Positions 12,001-21,024 of a stretch of 64,000 nt of DNA are shown here, piece by piece; position 1 is the stretch's first letter; each line of letters starts with the position of its first letter. The DNA is taken from assembly GCF_014199215.1 (NCBI RefSeq), contig NZ_JACIJC010000001.1, positions 250,001-314,000 on the forward strand, given 5' to 3'. Both the position numbers and the translations under genes were made by a program. This DNA is from Sphingobium boeckii. GTDB taxonomy: Bacteria > Pseudomonadota > Alphaproteobacteria > Sphingomonadales > Sphingomonadaceae. The notes under the pieces are model-generated. The model was given only the letters and a program-made list of their open reading frames with translations. It did no database searches and was not told where the DNA came from.

Positions 12001-12594
12001 CCGCCGCAATCCATGCTCAATCCGGCCTATCCCGCCGCGGTGGTGGCGGGCAATGTGGAGACCAGCCAGGCGATCACCGATGCGCTGTTCGCCGCGACCG
12101 GGGCGCTGGCCGGATCGCAGGGCACGATGAACAATTTCACCTTCGGCAACGACCATCATCAATATTACGAGACGATCGCGGGCGGCGCGGGCGCGGGGCC
12201 GGGCTTTGACGGTGCCAGCGCGGTGCAGACGCATATGACCAACAGCCGCCTGACCGATCCTGAGGTTCTGGAAACGCGCTACCCCGTGTTGCTGGAGAGC
12301 TTTGCGATTCGGGCGGGGTCGGGTGGCGCGGGGGCGTCGCGCGGGGGCGATGGCGTGATCCGCCGGTTGCGCTTTCTGGCGCCGATGCGCGCGGGCATCC
12401 TCTCCAACCGCCGGCGCGTCCCGCCGCATGGGCTGAAGGGCGGCGCGGATGGCAAGCCGGGGGTCAATCGCGTGGAGCGAGCGGATGGACGCGTGGAATT
12501 GCTGCCCGCCACGGCCGGCGCGGATATGGCCGCGGGCGATGTGTTCGTGATCGAGACGCCGGGCGGTGGCGGCTATGGGCGAGAAGAGGATTGA
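9049..12594 (+). CDS. Fused hydantoinase/5-oxoprolinase (HyuA-HyuB type)
   Basis: This 1181-residue protein joins both subunits of the hydantoinase/oxoprolinase family. The HyuA half (about 1-650) starts with the ATP-fold motif [10 protein letters not shown] and contains [13 protein letters not shown] and [11 protein letters not shown]. The HyuB half (about 655-1181) has [29 protein letters not shown] and [11 protein letters not shown]. Eukaryotic 5-oxoprolinase has the same single-chain layout and opens 5-oxoproline to glutamate with ATP. Context supports this: the next two genes are DUF969 and DUF979, a membrane pair often next to pyroglutamyl peptidase in other bacteria. Acetophenone-carboxylase-like or N-methylhydantoinase activity remains possible. 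Confidence 0.9.
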   Translation: MTGWSFSIDRGGTFTDIVARTPRGALLTAKLLSDNPERYDDAAVAGIRQLMAAHGGGVVEAVKMGTTVATNALLERKGEPVVLAITRGFGDALRIGYQARPKIFARHIQLPQPLYDRVIEIDERMAADGAMLQPLDAAITRTDLQSAFDAGFRAIAIVLMHGWRWTAHEAEIAAMARAIGFTQVSASHQVGPLIKLVGRGDTSVVDAYLSPVLRRYVNQVVSALGDTRLLFMQSSGGLVNPEMLQGKDAILSGPAGGIVGMVKTAAQAGFDRIIGFDMGGTSTDVSHYAGHYERTSETMVAGVRVRAPMLEIHTVAAGGGSICSFDGSRFRVGPDSAGAVPGPACYRRGGPLTVTDCNVLLAKIRPQHFPRVFGAHGDQPIDVEIVRSKFAALAQEVGTLSPEDIARGFLRIAVENMANAIKQISIARGHDVSRYTLACFGGAGGQHACMVADALGMERVMIHPLAGVLSAYGMGLADLTVLREESSGLPLGGDLARLDTLALEALDALEAQDVPLGFTSVHKRLALRYEGSDSTIEIALDAPDLMRAEFEVRHKARFGFAAPGAPVIVETLIAEAVGKSWDEGGALSVPQGRSEPLLEEGVYDRAALGEGARVIGPALIIDPSATTVIEPGWQGEVDGVGNLILTRAAPRATSHAIGTDADPVMLEIFNNLFMAIAEEMGVALQNTASSVNIKERLDFSCALFDAGGALIANAPHIPVHLGSMGDSIRTIIDARGDDPAGVARDGRGMKPGDVYVLNAPYRGGTHLPDITVIMPVFIDGGDAPEAYVAARGHHADIGGIAPGSMPPDSRSVEEEGVLIDNHLLVDAGRFLESEMRALLAEGQWPARNPDRNIADLKAQVAACARGVIELRRIAGEYGRDVIRAYMRHVVANAEEAVRHLIAGLADGTARIEMDNGAAIQVAIRVDRAARSAVIDFTGTSAQLPDNFNAPYSICRAATLYVFRTLVDDAIPMNDGCLKPITLIVPPQSMLNPAYPAAVVAGNVETSQAITDALFAATGALAGSQGTMNNFTFGNDHHQYYETIAGGAGAGPGFDGASAVQTHMTNSRLTDPEVLETRYPVLLESFAIRAGSGGAGASRGGDGVIRRLRFLAPMRAGILSNRRRVPPHGLKGGADGKPGVNRVERADGRVELLPATAGADMAAGDVFVIETPGGGGYGREED

Positions 12595-13364
12595 GCGCCT
12601 ATCTGCCTCTGCTAGGCATCGCGATCGTCGTCATCGGCTTCCTGCTGAAGTTCAATCCGCTGCTGGTCGTCACCGTCGCTGCCTTCGTCACCGGGATCGC
12701 GGCGGGCTTCGATCCGCTCGCGGTGCTCGCCGCGCTCGGAAAATCCTTCAACGACAATCGCTTCGTGACGATCGTCTACATCGTTTTGCCCGTGATCGGC
12801 CTGCTCGAACGCTTCGGCCTTCAGCAGCGCGCGCGCGCGCTGATCGCCGGCTTCAAGGGGGCGACTGCGGGCAGATTGCTGCTGGCCTATCTGCTGATGC
12901 GCCAGGCGATGTCCGCGCTGGGCCTCACATCGGTGGCGGGCCATGCACAGACGGTCCGCCCGCTGGTCGCGCCCATGGGCGAGGCGGCGGCGGAAACGCA
13001 ATTGGGCGGGCTGGACGAAGACACGCGCGAAACGGTGAAGAGCTATGCCGCGGCGACCGACAATGTCGGGCTGTTCTTCGGCGAGGATATCTTCATCGCC
13101 ATCGGATCGATCCTGCTGATCAAGGGGACGTTCGAAACCTATGGCATCGAGATCGCGCCGCTGCATCTGTCGCTCTGGGCGATCCCGACGGCGGTGCTGG
13201 CATTCCTGATCCATGGCGCGCGACTGTTGCTGTTGGATCGGCGGTTGGCGCATTCTTCTCCCCGTCATCCTCGCGAAAGCGGGGATCCCGCTTCTTCTTA
13301 CGGAAGCGTCATGAAAAAGCGGGATTCCCGCGTCCGCGGGAATGACGAAGGGGGCGGATCATGA
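12591..13364 (+). CDS. DUF969 integral membrane protein, C terminus extended by a repeat element
   Basis: It starts with TTG inside the preceding stop (TTGA overlap) and has about five to six hydrophobic segments, beginning [21 protein letters not shown]. The family segment [18 protein letters not shown] is present. DUF969 and DUF979 proteins always occur as neighbours and are thought to form a transporter. The family part seems to end around [10 protein letters not shown]. The last 35 residues or so ([12 protein letters not shown] and [10 protein letters not shown]) are the translation of an inserted palindromic repeat, yet the 4-base overlap with DUF979 is kept. From the context it may help import pyroglutamate or small peptides. 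Confidence 0.85.
   Translation: MSAYLPLLGIAIVVIGFLLKFNPLLVVTVAAFVTGIAAGFDPLAVLAALGKSFNDNRFVTIVYIVLPVIGLLERFGLQQRARALIAGFKGATAGRLLLAYLLMRQAMSALGLTSVAGHAQTVRPLVAPMGEAAAETQLGGLDEDTRETVKSYAAATDNVGLFFGEDIFIAIGSILLIKGTFETYGIEIAPLHLSLWAIPTAVLAFLIHGARLLLLDRRLAHSSPRHPRESGDPASSYGSVMKKRDSRVRGNDEGGGS
13263..13347. repeat. Imperfect palindromic repeat element inside the DUF969 reading frame
   Basis: An 85-base inverted repeat runs from CGTCATCCTCGCG to CGCGGGAATGACG. Its arms of about 31 bases differ at roughly five positions. The type (CGTCATTCCCGCG...GGGAATGACG) is a dispersed element widespread in proteobacterial genomes, normally between genes. Here it sits in frame at the 3' end of a coding region. 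Its family identity comes from recognition of the motif, since only one copy is visible in the window. Confidence 0.8.
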
Positions 13365-14311
13365 TCACGCTCACCTGGCTCTATATCCTCGGTGGCGCGA
13401 TGTTCGCCGCCTTCGCCATCCTCAGCGCAGCGGATCGCACCCATGCCAAGCGTCTCGGCAATGCGGCCTTCTGGGGGCTGATCGCGCTCAGCTTCCTGGC
13501 CGGAGATCATCTCGGCGATCTGGGTAATGGAATGCTGGTGCTGTGTCTCGTCGGCTTGGCGGGGTTCGGCCTGGTGGGGCGCGGTGATCCCGAGACGACA
13601 TCGGTGAAAGAACGCGAAGCCTTGTCCGCGCGGCTGGGCAATCGGCTGTTCCTGCCGGCGCTCATCATCCCGGTGACGGCGCTGCTCGGCACGATCGCGT
13701 ATAATTATACGCCCTTCGGCCAGTCCGGCCTGTTCGATCCCAAATGGGTCACGCTGATCCTGCTGGGTATCGGGGCGCTGAGCGCTGTGGCCGTCACGAT
13801 GCTCTGGCTGCATCCGCCCGTGCTCGCACCCTTGCAGGAAGGCCGCCGCCTGATGGATTCGGTCGGCTGGGCCGCGCTGCTCCCGCAGATGCTTGCCAGC
13901 CTGGGCGCTGTGTTCGCGCTGGCGGGGGTGGGCGATATCATCGGCGGGCTGGCGGGCGCGGTGATCCCCGAGGGCAATCGCTTCGTGGCGGTGGCGGTCT
14001 ATGCGCTGGGCATGGCGGGCTTCACGATGATCATGGGCAATGCCTTTGCCGCTTTTCCGGTGATGGCGGCGGCGATCGGCGTGCCGCTGCTGATCCAGGC
14101 CTATCACGGCGATGCCGCGGTCATCGGCGCGATCGGGATGCTGGCGGGCTTTTGCGGCACGCTGATGACGCCGATGGCCGCCAATTTCAACATCGTGCCC
14201 GCCGCCCTGCTGGAGCTGAAAGATCGCAACGGCGTGATCAAGGCGCAGATCGGCACCGCTTTGCCTTTGCTGTTGTGCAATCTCCTGCTGATCTATTTTC
14301 TGGCTTTCTAG
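13361..14311 (+). CDS. DUF979 integral membrane protein
   Basis: This 316-residue polytopic protein has about eight hydrophobic segments, including WLYILGGAMFAAFAILS, LPALIIPVTALLGTIAY and GFTMIMGNAFAAFPVMAAAI. It is the obligate partner of DUF969, and the start overlaps the DUF969 stop by 4 bases. The pair next to an oxoprolinase-like gene suggests a role in uptake of pyroglutamate or its precursors. No direct biochemical assignment is known to me. Confidence 0.85.
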   Translation: MITLTWLYILGGAMFAAFAILSAADRTHAKRLGNAAFWGLIALSFLAGDHLGDLGNGMLVLCLVGLAGFGLVGRGDPETTSVKEREALSARLGNRLFLPALIIPVTALLGTIAYNYTPFGQSGLFDPKWVTLILLGIGALSAVAVTMLWLHPPVLAPLQEGRRLMDSVGWAALLPQMLASLGAVFALAGVGDIIGGLAGAVIPEGNRFVAVAVYALGMAGFTMIMGNAFAAFPVMAAAIGVPLLIQAYHGDAAVIGAIGMLAGFCGTLMTPMAANFNIVPAALLELKDRNGVIKAQIGTALPLLLCNLLLIYFLAF

Positions 14312-14339
14312 GCAGGGCCGCCGGGCGTAGGCACAGGCC

Positions 14340-15338
14340 ATGAACAGCCTCACGCCAGATATCGCCACCCGTTTCGCCGGGCTCGCGCTCGATCATGTCC
14401 GCCGCGAATATCCGCACAAATTGGATCATGTGATGGATGGTCCGGAAGATGTGCTGGGGCCGCGCGCGTTGCACCCGATCTTCCATGGCAGCTTCGATTG
14501 GCATAGCTGCGTGCATGGCTATTGGATGCTGCTGACGCTCAGGCGGCTTTTCCCCACATTGCTTCTGGCCCGGCAGGTGCGCGATCTGGCAGACGAGATG
14601 CTGACGCCCGGTAAAATCGCGGGCGAACTCGCCTATCTTGATCGCGCCTATACTGGCGGGTTCGAGCGGCCTTATGGCTGGGCCTGGCTGCTGGCGCTGC
14701 ATGGCGAGGCGATGCGCCATGATGAGTCATGGGGCGCCGATCTGGAGCCGCTCGCCCGCGCCTTTGCAGATCGCCTGCACGCCTTCCTGCCCCGGCAGAC
14801 CTATCCGATCCGCACGGGCACGCATTACAGCACCGCCTTTGCGCTGGTGCTCGCGCTCGACTGGGCGGAGGATCACGATCCCGCGCTGGCGGCGCTCATC
14901 CGCGCGCGCGCGCTGGATTACTATGGCGCTGACAAGGGCTGTCTCGGCTGGGAGCCGGGAGGGGACGAATTTCTGTCTCCCGCGATGATCGAGGCGCTGA
15001 TCATGAAGCGCGTGCTGCCCGCCGCGGATTTCCGGACGTGGTTCGCGGCTTTTCTGCCCGATCTGGAGAAGGGTGAACCCAGCACGCTGTTCACGCCCGT
15101 GACCGTTTCAGATCGCAGCGATGGCAAGATCGCGCATCTCGATGGCTGCAATCTCAGCCGTGCGTGGTGCTGGCGCAGCATTGCCGATGCGCTGGAGGGG
15201 CCGGTACGGACGATCGCGCTGACTACGGCGGACGCGCATCTGAACGCCAGCCTGCCGCATGTGGCGGGCGATTATATGGGCGAGCATTGGCTGGCGAGCT
15301 TCGCGCTGTTGGCCTTGCTGGCAGGAGATGATGGATGA
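14340..15338 (+). CDS. DUF2891 family protein
   Basis: This is a cytosolic, mostly helical protein of 332 residues with conserved stretches HPIFHGSFDWHSCVHGYWMLL, GWAWLLALHGEA, GTHYSTAFALVLALDWAE and GDYMGEHWLASFA. The fold resembles alpha/alpha barrel proteins, and the several His, Asp and Glu residues could form an active site, but no reaction is known. It follows DUF979 by 28 bases and overlaps the next start by 4, so it belongs to the oxoprolinase/DUF969-DUF979 operon. Confidence 0.82.
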   Translation: MNSLTPDIATRFAGLALDHVRREYPHKLDHVMDGPEDVLGPRALHPIFHGSFDWHSCVHGYWMLLTLRRLFPTLLLARQVRDLADEMLTPGKIAGELAYLDRAYTGGFERPYGWAWLLALHGEAMRHDESWGADLEPLARAFADRLHAFLPRQTYPIRTGTHYSTAFALVLALDWAEDHDPALAALIRARALDYYGADKGCLGWEPGGDEFLSPAMIEALIMKRVLPAADFRTWFAAFLPDLEKGEPSTLFTPVTVSDRSDGKIAHLDGCNLSRAWCWRSIADALEGPVRTIALTTADAHLNASLPHVAGDYMGEHWLASFALLALLAGDDG

Positions 15339-15973
15339 CCGGCCTAACCCTGTTCGATTATTGGCGCTCTTCGGCGAGCTATCGGGTGCGCATTGCGCTC
15401 AATCTGAAGGGCGTTGCCTATGATCGTGTCGATGTGTCCCTGATCGATGGCGCGCAACGCGCATCGGAAAATCTGGCGCGCAATCCTCAGGGCTTCGTGC
15501 CCACATTGGAGATCGACGGGCTGCAACTGACGCAATCGCTGGCAATCATGGATTATCTGGACGCCAAATTCCGCGCCGCGCCCTTCGTCTCTAAGGATCC
15601 TGCGCGACGCGCGAAGACGCTGGCGCAGGCGCTGACGATCGCGGCGGATATTCATCCGATCAACAATCTGCGCATCCTTCATTATCTGAAAGATCCATTG
15701 GGGCTTGATCAGGCGGCGCGCGATGACTGGTATCGCCACTGGGTCGCCGAAGGGTTCCGCGCGCTGGAGGTGATGGCGCAGGATGCGGGCGATTTCTTCG
15801 GCGGCGCGCATCCCGATCTCGCCGATATCTGCCTGGTGCCCCAAATGTATAATGCGCGCCGGCTCGCCATGGCGCTTGATGCTTATCCCGCCCTGGTGCG
15901 GATCGATGCCGCCTGTCAGGCGCTGCCCGCTTTTGCCGATGCCCATCCCGATCGCTTCGCGCCGGTTGGGTGA
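15335..15973 (+). CDS. maiA: Maleylacetoacetate isomerase / zeta-class glutathione S-transferase
   Basis: The zeta-class signature WRSSASYRVRIALNLKG sits at residues 10-26 and includes the SSxxxVR glutathione site. The thioredoxin-fold region continues with PQGFVPTLEIDG and the cis-Pro turn. The helical C-terminal domain contains DIHPINNLRIL. Members isomerise maleylacetoacetate to fumarylacetoacetate in tyrosine or homogentisate breakdown, with glutathione as cofactor. The other genes of that pathway are absent here. The link to the upstream operon through ATGA may instead reflect glutathione-related metabolism. Confidence 0.88.
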   Translation: MTGLTLFDYWRSSASYRVRIALNLKGVAYDRVDVSLIDGAQRASENLARNPQGFVPTLEIDGLQLTQSLAIMDYLDAKFRAAPFVSKDPARRAKTLAQALTIAADIHPINNLRILHYLKDPLGLDQAARDDWYRHWVAEGFRALEVMAQDAGDFFGGAHPDLADICLVPQMYNARRLAMALDAYPALVRIDAACQALPAFADAHPDRFAPVG

Positions 15974-16014
15974 AATGCTTGGCCTGCATCCCTTCGCGCG
16001 CTAAAGAAGGCGGC

Positions 16015-16521
16015 ATGAATATAAAGGCCATCGCCGGCACGCTGCTGGCATTTTCCCTGGCGGGATGCGTGCAGCCGCTGCGTGTGGAGACCAGCGCATC
16101 GGGCGCGCCCATCCCGGCCGGCAGCCATTATGTCTGGCTCCTGCCCGAAGCCGAGCAGCCGCATCTGCCCGAAGCCAGCCGTTTGCGGATGGCGGACGCG
16201 CTGGCTGCAAAGGGGCTGATCCCCGCCGCAGCCGGTGGGAAAGCGGATTATCTGCTGCTGGTGAATCAAGCGCGGCGCCCCGCCAAGGTGGGGTTGGCCG
16301 CGCTGGATCCGCCGCCGGTGCCCGGTGCCGAACCGGCTTGGCTGGCGCGGCCGGGCAAACGCGGCAAGCAGCTTTCCACGCTTGAATTGCGCTTCCTCGA
16401 TCCGGCGACGGGTCATGAAGTCAGCGTGCTTTCGGCGCGGGCCAGCCATGGCAAGCGTGATGAACCCGTTGTGCTGGACAGGCTGATCGAAAGCGTGTCG
16501 CGACAACCGCCGACACCCTGA
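16015..16521 (+). CDS. Small lipoprotein, DUF4136-like
   Basis: The start at MNIKAIAGTLLAF is chosen because it gives a clean lipoprotein signal with lipobox LAGC. A longer frame begins upstream and would bury the signal. The mature part of about 150 residues has SRLRMADALAAKGLIPAA and ADYLLLVNQARRPAKVGL. This layout recalls DUF4136 lipoproteins, in which a paralogue of the TolB N-terminal fold sits in the periplasm. Function is unknown and the family call is tentative. About 200 bases with no recognisable feature follow before the convergent kinase gene. Confidence 0.7.
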   Translation: MNIKAIAGTLLAFSLAGCVQPLRVETSASGAPIPAGSHYVWLLPEAEQPHLPEASRLRMADALAAKGLIPAAAGGKADYLLLVNQARRPAKVGLAALDPPPVPGAEPAWLARPGKRGKQLSTLELRFLDPATGHEVSVLSARASHGKRDEPVVLDRLIESVSRQPPTP

Positions 16522-16725
16522 GCGCACCGCAGCAGCGGAGACAATTCCGCTGTCCTACAGCGCGTGAATCTGCTTGGCTGCGCGCGGCTTTTTGAAATGG
16601 TCGATTCGTCAGGTGTCCGGTTTTCCGGCGGTTTTTCGGCCGGCCTTTCTGATGCGCCGGGCCAATGCTGAGAAGCGCGACAGTGTGACCCTGATGTGAC
16701 CTTTGGGAGAAATCCGCCCGTCCTG

Positions 16726-18975
16726 CTATTCCATAATCTGCGGCAGCGTCAGGGTGAAGCAGCTTCCTTCACCCGGCGTGCTGGTGCAATGGATCGCGCC
16801 GCCGTGATTTTCCGCCACGGTGCGCACGAACACCAGGCCAAGCCCGACTCCGTCCGTCCCTGTTTCGCCGAAGCGGGTGAACCGCGTGTAAAGCCGCGAT
16901 AACTCCTCGTCGCTCATGCCCCGGCCATGATCCTGCACAGAGAGCCTTGCTTGGCCCTCAAGCGCATCGACCGAGACATGAACCTCGGTGGCCTGGGCAT
17001 TGTATTTGATCGCATTGCCGATCAGATTGGCGGCCGCGCGCATCAAAAGCGGTGCATTGCCGCGCACCAATATTTCGTCGTCGCCGGTCTCCAGCGCGAT
17101 CCGGATTCCCCGCGCTTCCGCCTGATCCCAGAGCTGATCTGCGGCCTCTGTGGCGATGTCGCGCAGATCCAGAATGGCGACGTCATATTGCCGGGTTTCG
17201 GCGCGCGCGAGCTGCACGAAATTGTCGGCCAGCTCCAGCGTCTGCCGGGCATGGCCCTCGATCCGCTTGCCCGTGGCGGCGTCCAGCGGTTTTTTGAGCA
17301 GCGCCAGGATGGAGGCCTGTGGCGCCCGCATGTCATGAGTCAGAAATTGCAGCATCTGATCGCGCTGCCGCGAAGCGGTGCGCAATTCTGTGATATCGGT
17401 GAAGCGCGAGATGAAAAACGCCACCCGGCCATCGGGATCGAATCCGGGTTTCAGGCGAAACAGCATGGCGCGGCCGTCATCGAGCACGATCTCGCATTCC
17501 TGTTCCTGCGTCGATCCTTCCGCCGCGCGCCTGACGATGGCGGCGATCGCATCCCCGCCCTCGGCGATACATTTGCTGAGCGCGTCGAACAGGATCAGCG
17601 CATCGCCCTCGGCGCGGCGCAGCGTGCAGCCCTCGAACAGATCATGGGCGCGGTCATTGGCCAGCGCGATCTGGCCATCGGGATTGGTGACCACCGTGGC
17701 GTCGGGCAGGCTGGCGTGGGATTCCTCGATGAAATGCTTCAGCGCGCGCATCCGGCTGACAGCATTGCCAAGCAGGTTCATCTGCAGCTCGATCCGGTCG
17801 CCGCTGGAAACGGGCGCGGCTTCGTTGCCCAGCCCACCCGGCTCTTCGTTCAGCCGGCCAAGCTCTTCGATCAGATAGCGGCTGGCCGCGGCCAGTCTCC
17901 GCCAGCCCCAGATCGGGAGCAGGATCAGGATCGGCACGGCCGCCGCCGCCGGGGGCAGCCACAGATCGGCCTGTTGCAGCAGCAGCGCGCTGGTCGCGAA
18001 GATCAGGATGATCAGCGCGGCGGAGAGCAGCAGATTGCCCCGCGGCCGCAACAGGAGAAAGCCGAGCCAGAGCAGCGTCAGCGGTACGCAGGCGAACGCC
18101 ATCGTCCATCCTGCTCCCGCTTCGCGCCGCATGTCGCCGCGCATGATTCCCGCCAGGATATTGGCGTTGATCTCCACGCCGGACATCAGATCCTCCCGGC
18201 TCTGCATCGGCGTGGCATATTGATCGCCCAGGCCGGCCGCTACCGCGCCGACCAGCACGATCTTGTCCTTCAGGAAAGCGGGCGGCACCTCGCCCTGGGC
18301 CAGGCTGGCGAAGGATATCGTGCGATGATGCCCCGCCGGACCGCGATAGGGGATGAGCAGACGGGGATTGTCGTCGGCGCAGCCCGCCCGCTGGCCGGTG
18401 ATGGCGTCATGCACCACCTGCGTCAGATGCAGCCAGCATCGCCCGCCATGAATTTCTCCGGGCGAGATGTGGCGCATCACGCCATCATCATCGGGCCGCG
18501 CCATTACATGCCCGCTGCCCGCCATCGTGCGCGCCAGCGGCGGGATCGGGGGCAGCGCGGCATAAGGCTGCCCATCCGGACCGGGCACTTCGAGCACCAT
18601 CGGCAGGAACACCGGTACTCCATGATCCATGGCGGCCCCCAGCGCTTCATCGTCCGCCGCCGGTGTCGCGGGTTCGACGAACAGCACATCATAGACCACG
18701 GCTTTGGGTTTGGCCGCCGCCATGATGTCCAGCGCGCGCGCATGAACGGATCGCGGCCATGGCCACCGGCCGATCGCGGCCAGGCTGCGATTGTCGATGG
18801 CGACGATCACGATCTCGTCATCGGCCGCCGCCCGCTGACTCCGGCTGATCGCATCATAGGCCAGATTGTCCGCCCGCACCGCAATGTTGGTAAAGGAAAG
18901 CAGGCCCGCCAGCGCCACGGACAAGGCGCACAGCACCACCCATTCCAGGGCCGCGCGGCGGCGGATCAGGGACAT
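16726..18975 (-). CDS. CHASE2-domain sensor histidine kinase
   Basis: The start MSLIRRRAALEW is preferred over an upstream in-frame start because it follows the previous stop by 22 bases. Order: TM helix (about 12-30), periplasmic CHASE2 domain (about 35-320, with VIVAIDNRSLAAIGRWPWPRS and KDKIVLVGAVAAGLGDQYATP), two or three TM helices (about 325-390), a PAS-like region with VVTNPDGQIALAN, then HisKA with FLTHDMRAP (His near residue 545). The HATPase shows N box NLIGNAIKYN, G1 DHGRGMS and G2 DGVGLGLVFV. It is encoded with a LysM-FecR protein and a response regulator, forming a complete two-component operon. The ligand is unknown. Confidence 0.92.
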   Translation of the reverse strand: MSLIRRRAALEWVVLCALSVALAGLLSFTNIAVRADNLAYDAISRSQRAAADDEIVIVAIDNRSLAAIGRWPWPRSVHARALDIMAAAKPKAVVYDVLFVEPATPAADDEALGAAMDHGVPVFLPMVLEVPGPDGQPYAALPPIPPLARTMAGSGHVMARPDDDGVMRHISPGEIHGGRCWLHLTQVVHDAITGQRAGCADDNPRLLIPYRGPAGHHRTISFASLAQGEVPPAFLKDKIVLVGAVAAGLGDQYATPMQSREDLMSGVEINANILAGIMRGDMRREAGAGWTMAFACVPLTLLWLGFLLLRPRGNLLLSAALIILIFATSALLLQQADLWLPPAAAAVPILILLPIWGWRRLAAASRYLIEELGRLNEEPGGLGNEAAPVSSGDRIELQMNLLGNAVSRMRALKHFIEESHASLPDATVVTNPDGQIALANDRAHDLFEGCTLRRAEGDALILFDALSKCIAEGGDAIAAIVRRAAEGSTQEQECEIVLDDGRAMLFRLKPGFDPDGRVAFFISRFTDITELRTASRQRDQMLQFLTHDMRAPQASILALLKKPLDAATGKRIEGHARQTLELADNFVQLARAETRQYDVAILDLRDIATEAADQLWDQAEARGIRIALETGDDEILVRGNAPLLMRAAANLIGNAIKYNAQATEVHVSVDALEGQARLSVQDHGRGMSDEELSRLYTRFTRFGETGTDGVGLGLVFVRTVAENHGGAIHCTSTPGEGSCFTLTLPQIME

Positions 18976-18997
18976 CAGGGCTCCCGGTCGGGAGGGG

Positions 18998-20311
18998 CTA
19001 TTCGATCGTGCCAATCTGGAGTTTCTGCGGCGGTGTCACGGTATCGATGAAACTGCCATCTTCGAAGCGGATTGACCATATCTGCCAGTAATAGATGCCC
19101 GGTTCGAGATCGGTGACGGAGACATCGGGTATTTTCAGGCCGGGTTGGTCGATGATCCGGTCCTGACCCGCCTCGTCACGCGCGAGCGTGAACCGATATT
19201 GCACCTCGCCCTCCCCCTCGCCGCGCCAGCGAAAGCGATAGGCCGTGTGTCCGTTCAGGCGGCCGGGCACGGGCGCATCGAGAGACACTTTATTGAGCCG
19301 TCGTTCAAAGCTGTAGGTGTTGGGCAGGCCTTGCACGCCATCTGCCGCCATGATCGAGGTGCGGACGAAATAATTGCCATTGGGCAGGCCATCGAAGCGG
19401 GCGGCCGGTTCGGCCCCGAACGATTCGGCCACGCGATCGACAAAGCCCGCATCGGTCGAAAGCTCGAAGATATAGCGGCTGGCACCGGGCAGGGGGGTGG
19501 CGCGGAAGCTGATCTGTTCATCCTTCTGCACAGCGCCGGGGCGCTCCAGCACAGGCGCGGCGGCCAGCGGCGCGGGTGCGGCGCGGCCCTCGGCACGCAC
19601 GGCGATGCCGCTGCCCGCGGCGATCATGTCGCCGCGGGCAGCGGCGGCTTCCGAGACTGAAACGGTGCCCTCAACCACGCCCACGGTGGATTGTCCCGAT
19701 GTCTCGTCATAGGTCACGCGAAAGCTGGTGCCGCGCACGGCGGCGGTGGCCACGGGTGTCGTCACGCTGAAACTGTCGCCGCGGCCCTTGGCTTTGGCCA
19801 CATCCCATTCGCTGCGTCCGCCCTGAAGATGGAACGCACGCTCCACGTCGCGGGTGAGCAGCGTCTGGCGGAGGCGGCCGACACCGACGCGGCTATTGGA
19901 CGGCAGGCTGACCCGAGACCCATCGGGCAGCGCCATCGTGACAAAGGCCTTGGCACCGGTGACGATGACCATGCCTTCCCGCACCCGATGGCCGATCGCC
20001 ACGCCCTGCTTCTGCCCGGCTGACAGGATCGAGACCTCACCGCGAAATGCGATAATCTGCCCCTCTACGCCCACCGTGCGCAACAGGCGGCGCGGAATGC
20101 GCAAATTCCTGTCGACCGGCAGCCGGCGCGGATCGGTCACCTTGTTCAGACGCTGGACCAGGCGGTAATCGGCCGGGCGAATGAAATAATCTTCGGCCAG
20201 ATCGAACAGCGTATCGCCCTTCTTCACGCGATAGCTGGCTTCCGCTGCAGGGGCGGAGGCGATCGGCTGCGGGTTTGCCAGCAGCAAAAGAAGCGGAAGC
20301 GCCACGCTCAT
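18998..20311 (-). CDS. Secreted LysM- and FecR-domain protein
   Basis: A signal peptide (MSVALPLLLLLANPQPIAS) precedes a LysM domain at about 25-75 (YRVKKGDTLFDLAEDYFI). The FecR-like domain lies at about 80-230, with the signature PVATAAVRGTSFRVTYDE. Fibronectin-like repeats follow, with FRATPLPGASRYIFELSTD and FRWRGEGEGEVQYRFTLA. LysM suggests peptidoglycan binding. FecR-like domains with CHASE2 kinases are common pairs and may present a periplasmic signal to the sensor, although this is inference. The start overlaps the response regulator stop by 4 bases. Confidence 0.88.
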   Translation of the reverse strand: MSVALPLLLLLANPQPIASAPAAEASYRVKKGDTLFDLAEDYFIRPADYRLVQRLNKVTDPRRLPVDRNLRIPRRLLRTVGVEGQIIAFRGEVSILSAGQKQGVAIGHRVREGMVIVTGAKAFVTMALPDGSRVSLPSNSRVGVGRLRQTLLTRDVERAFHLQGGRSEWDVAKAKGRGDSFSVTTPVATAAVRGTSFRVTYDETSGQSTVGVVEGTVSVSEAAAARGDMIAAGSGIAVRAEGRAAPAPLAAAPVLERPGAVQKDEQISFRATPLPGASRYIFELSTDAGFVDRVAESFGAEPAARFDGLPNGNYFVRTSIMAADGVQGLPNTYSFERRLNKVSLDAPVPGRLNGHTAYRFRWRGEGEGEVQYRFTLARDEAGQDRIIDQPGLKIPDVSVTDLEPGIYYWQIWSIRFEDGSFIDTVTPPQKLQIGTIE

Positions 20312-21024
20312 GCGACCAGGGAAGGCGAAACCGCCGCTTCCGTCAAGGCCTCGAGCCGATAGCCATAGCTGTAGATCGGCGTCAGGCGAAAGCCGTGCTC
20401 GGGGCGGAGGCCGAGTTTGCTGCGAATGCGCGAGATGTGGGAATCAAGGGTTCGGGTGGGCAGATCGGGGTTGCGACCCCAGACCGATTCCAGAAGATAG
20501 GTGCGCGAAAGCGGGCGGGACAGGTTGGAAAACAGGATCAGCGCCAGATTGAACTCCTTGGATGTGAGCGTCATCGGCATGTCGCCGATCGACAATTGCT
20601 CGGCCTGCACGTTGAAATGGAAATCACCGAAAACCTGGCTCTGCCGACCCTGTTCCGAAGGATAGCAGCGCCGCGACAGCGCTTCGAGCCGCGCCAGCAA
20701 CACCGCTTCATCGACGGGCTTCGCGATGTAGTCATCCGCGCCCGATTGCAATCCGGTCACGATATCCGCGGGTTCGCTGCGGGAAGTCAGCATGACCACC
20801 GGCACGCTGGATTGGCAATCCTTGCGCATCCAGGATAGCAATTCGATGCCGGAAAGCTCCGCCAGATTCCAGTCGAGGATTACCACATCGAAAGTATCCC
20901 GCCGGAATTTCTTGACGAAAGCGGTGCTTGTTGCGAAATCATAGACGGAATATCCGGCGCTTTTCAGAATATTCGCGATGAATTCAGAATAGCCTGATTC
21001 ATCTTCAACAATCGCAATCCGCAT
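20308..21024 (-). CDS. OmpR/PhoB-type response regulator
   Basis: The receiver domain (residues 1-115) has the acidic pocket VEDES, phosphoacceptor Asp51 in VVILDWN, Thr80 and Lys102 in YIAKPVDE. A winged-helix DNA-binding domain covers about 130-225, with TSKEFNLALILFSN and DSHISRIRSKLGL. The start MRIAIVEDE fits the receiver fold. A longer frame upstream adds an unlikely 36 residues. It is first in the three-gene operon with the FecR protein and the CHASE2 kinase, and is presumably phosphorylated by that kinase. Confidence 0.93.
   Translation of the reverse strand: MRIAIVEDESGYSEFIANILKSAGYSVYDFATSTAFVKKFRRDTFDVVILDWNLAELSGIELLSWMRKDCQSSVPVVMLTSRSEPADIVTGLQSGADDYIAKPVDEAVLLARLEALSRRCYPSEQGRQSQVFGDFHFNVQAEQLSIGDMPMTLTSKEFNLALILFSNLSRPLSRTYLLESVWGRNPDLPTRTLDSHISRIRSKLGLRPEHGFRLTPIYSYGYRLEALTEAAVSPSLVA

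Noticed and set aside
10249-12429. A 726-residue frame antisense to the oxoprolinase-like gene
   Set aside because: The composition (Arg/His/Gln-rich) is an antisense shadow, and the sense strand has full family conservation.
16927-19050. A 707-residue frame antisense to the CHASE2 kinase
   Set aside because: No domain or ribosome site supports it. It mirrors a strongly conserved kinase.
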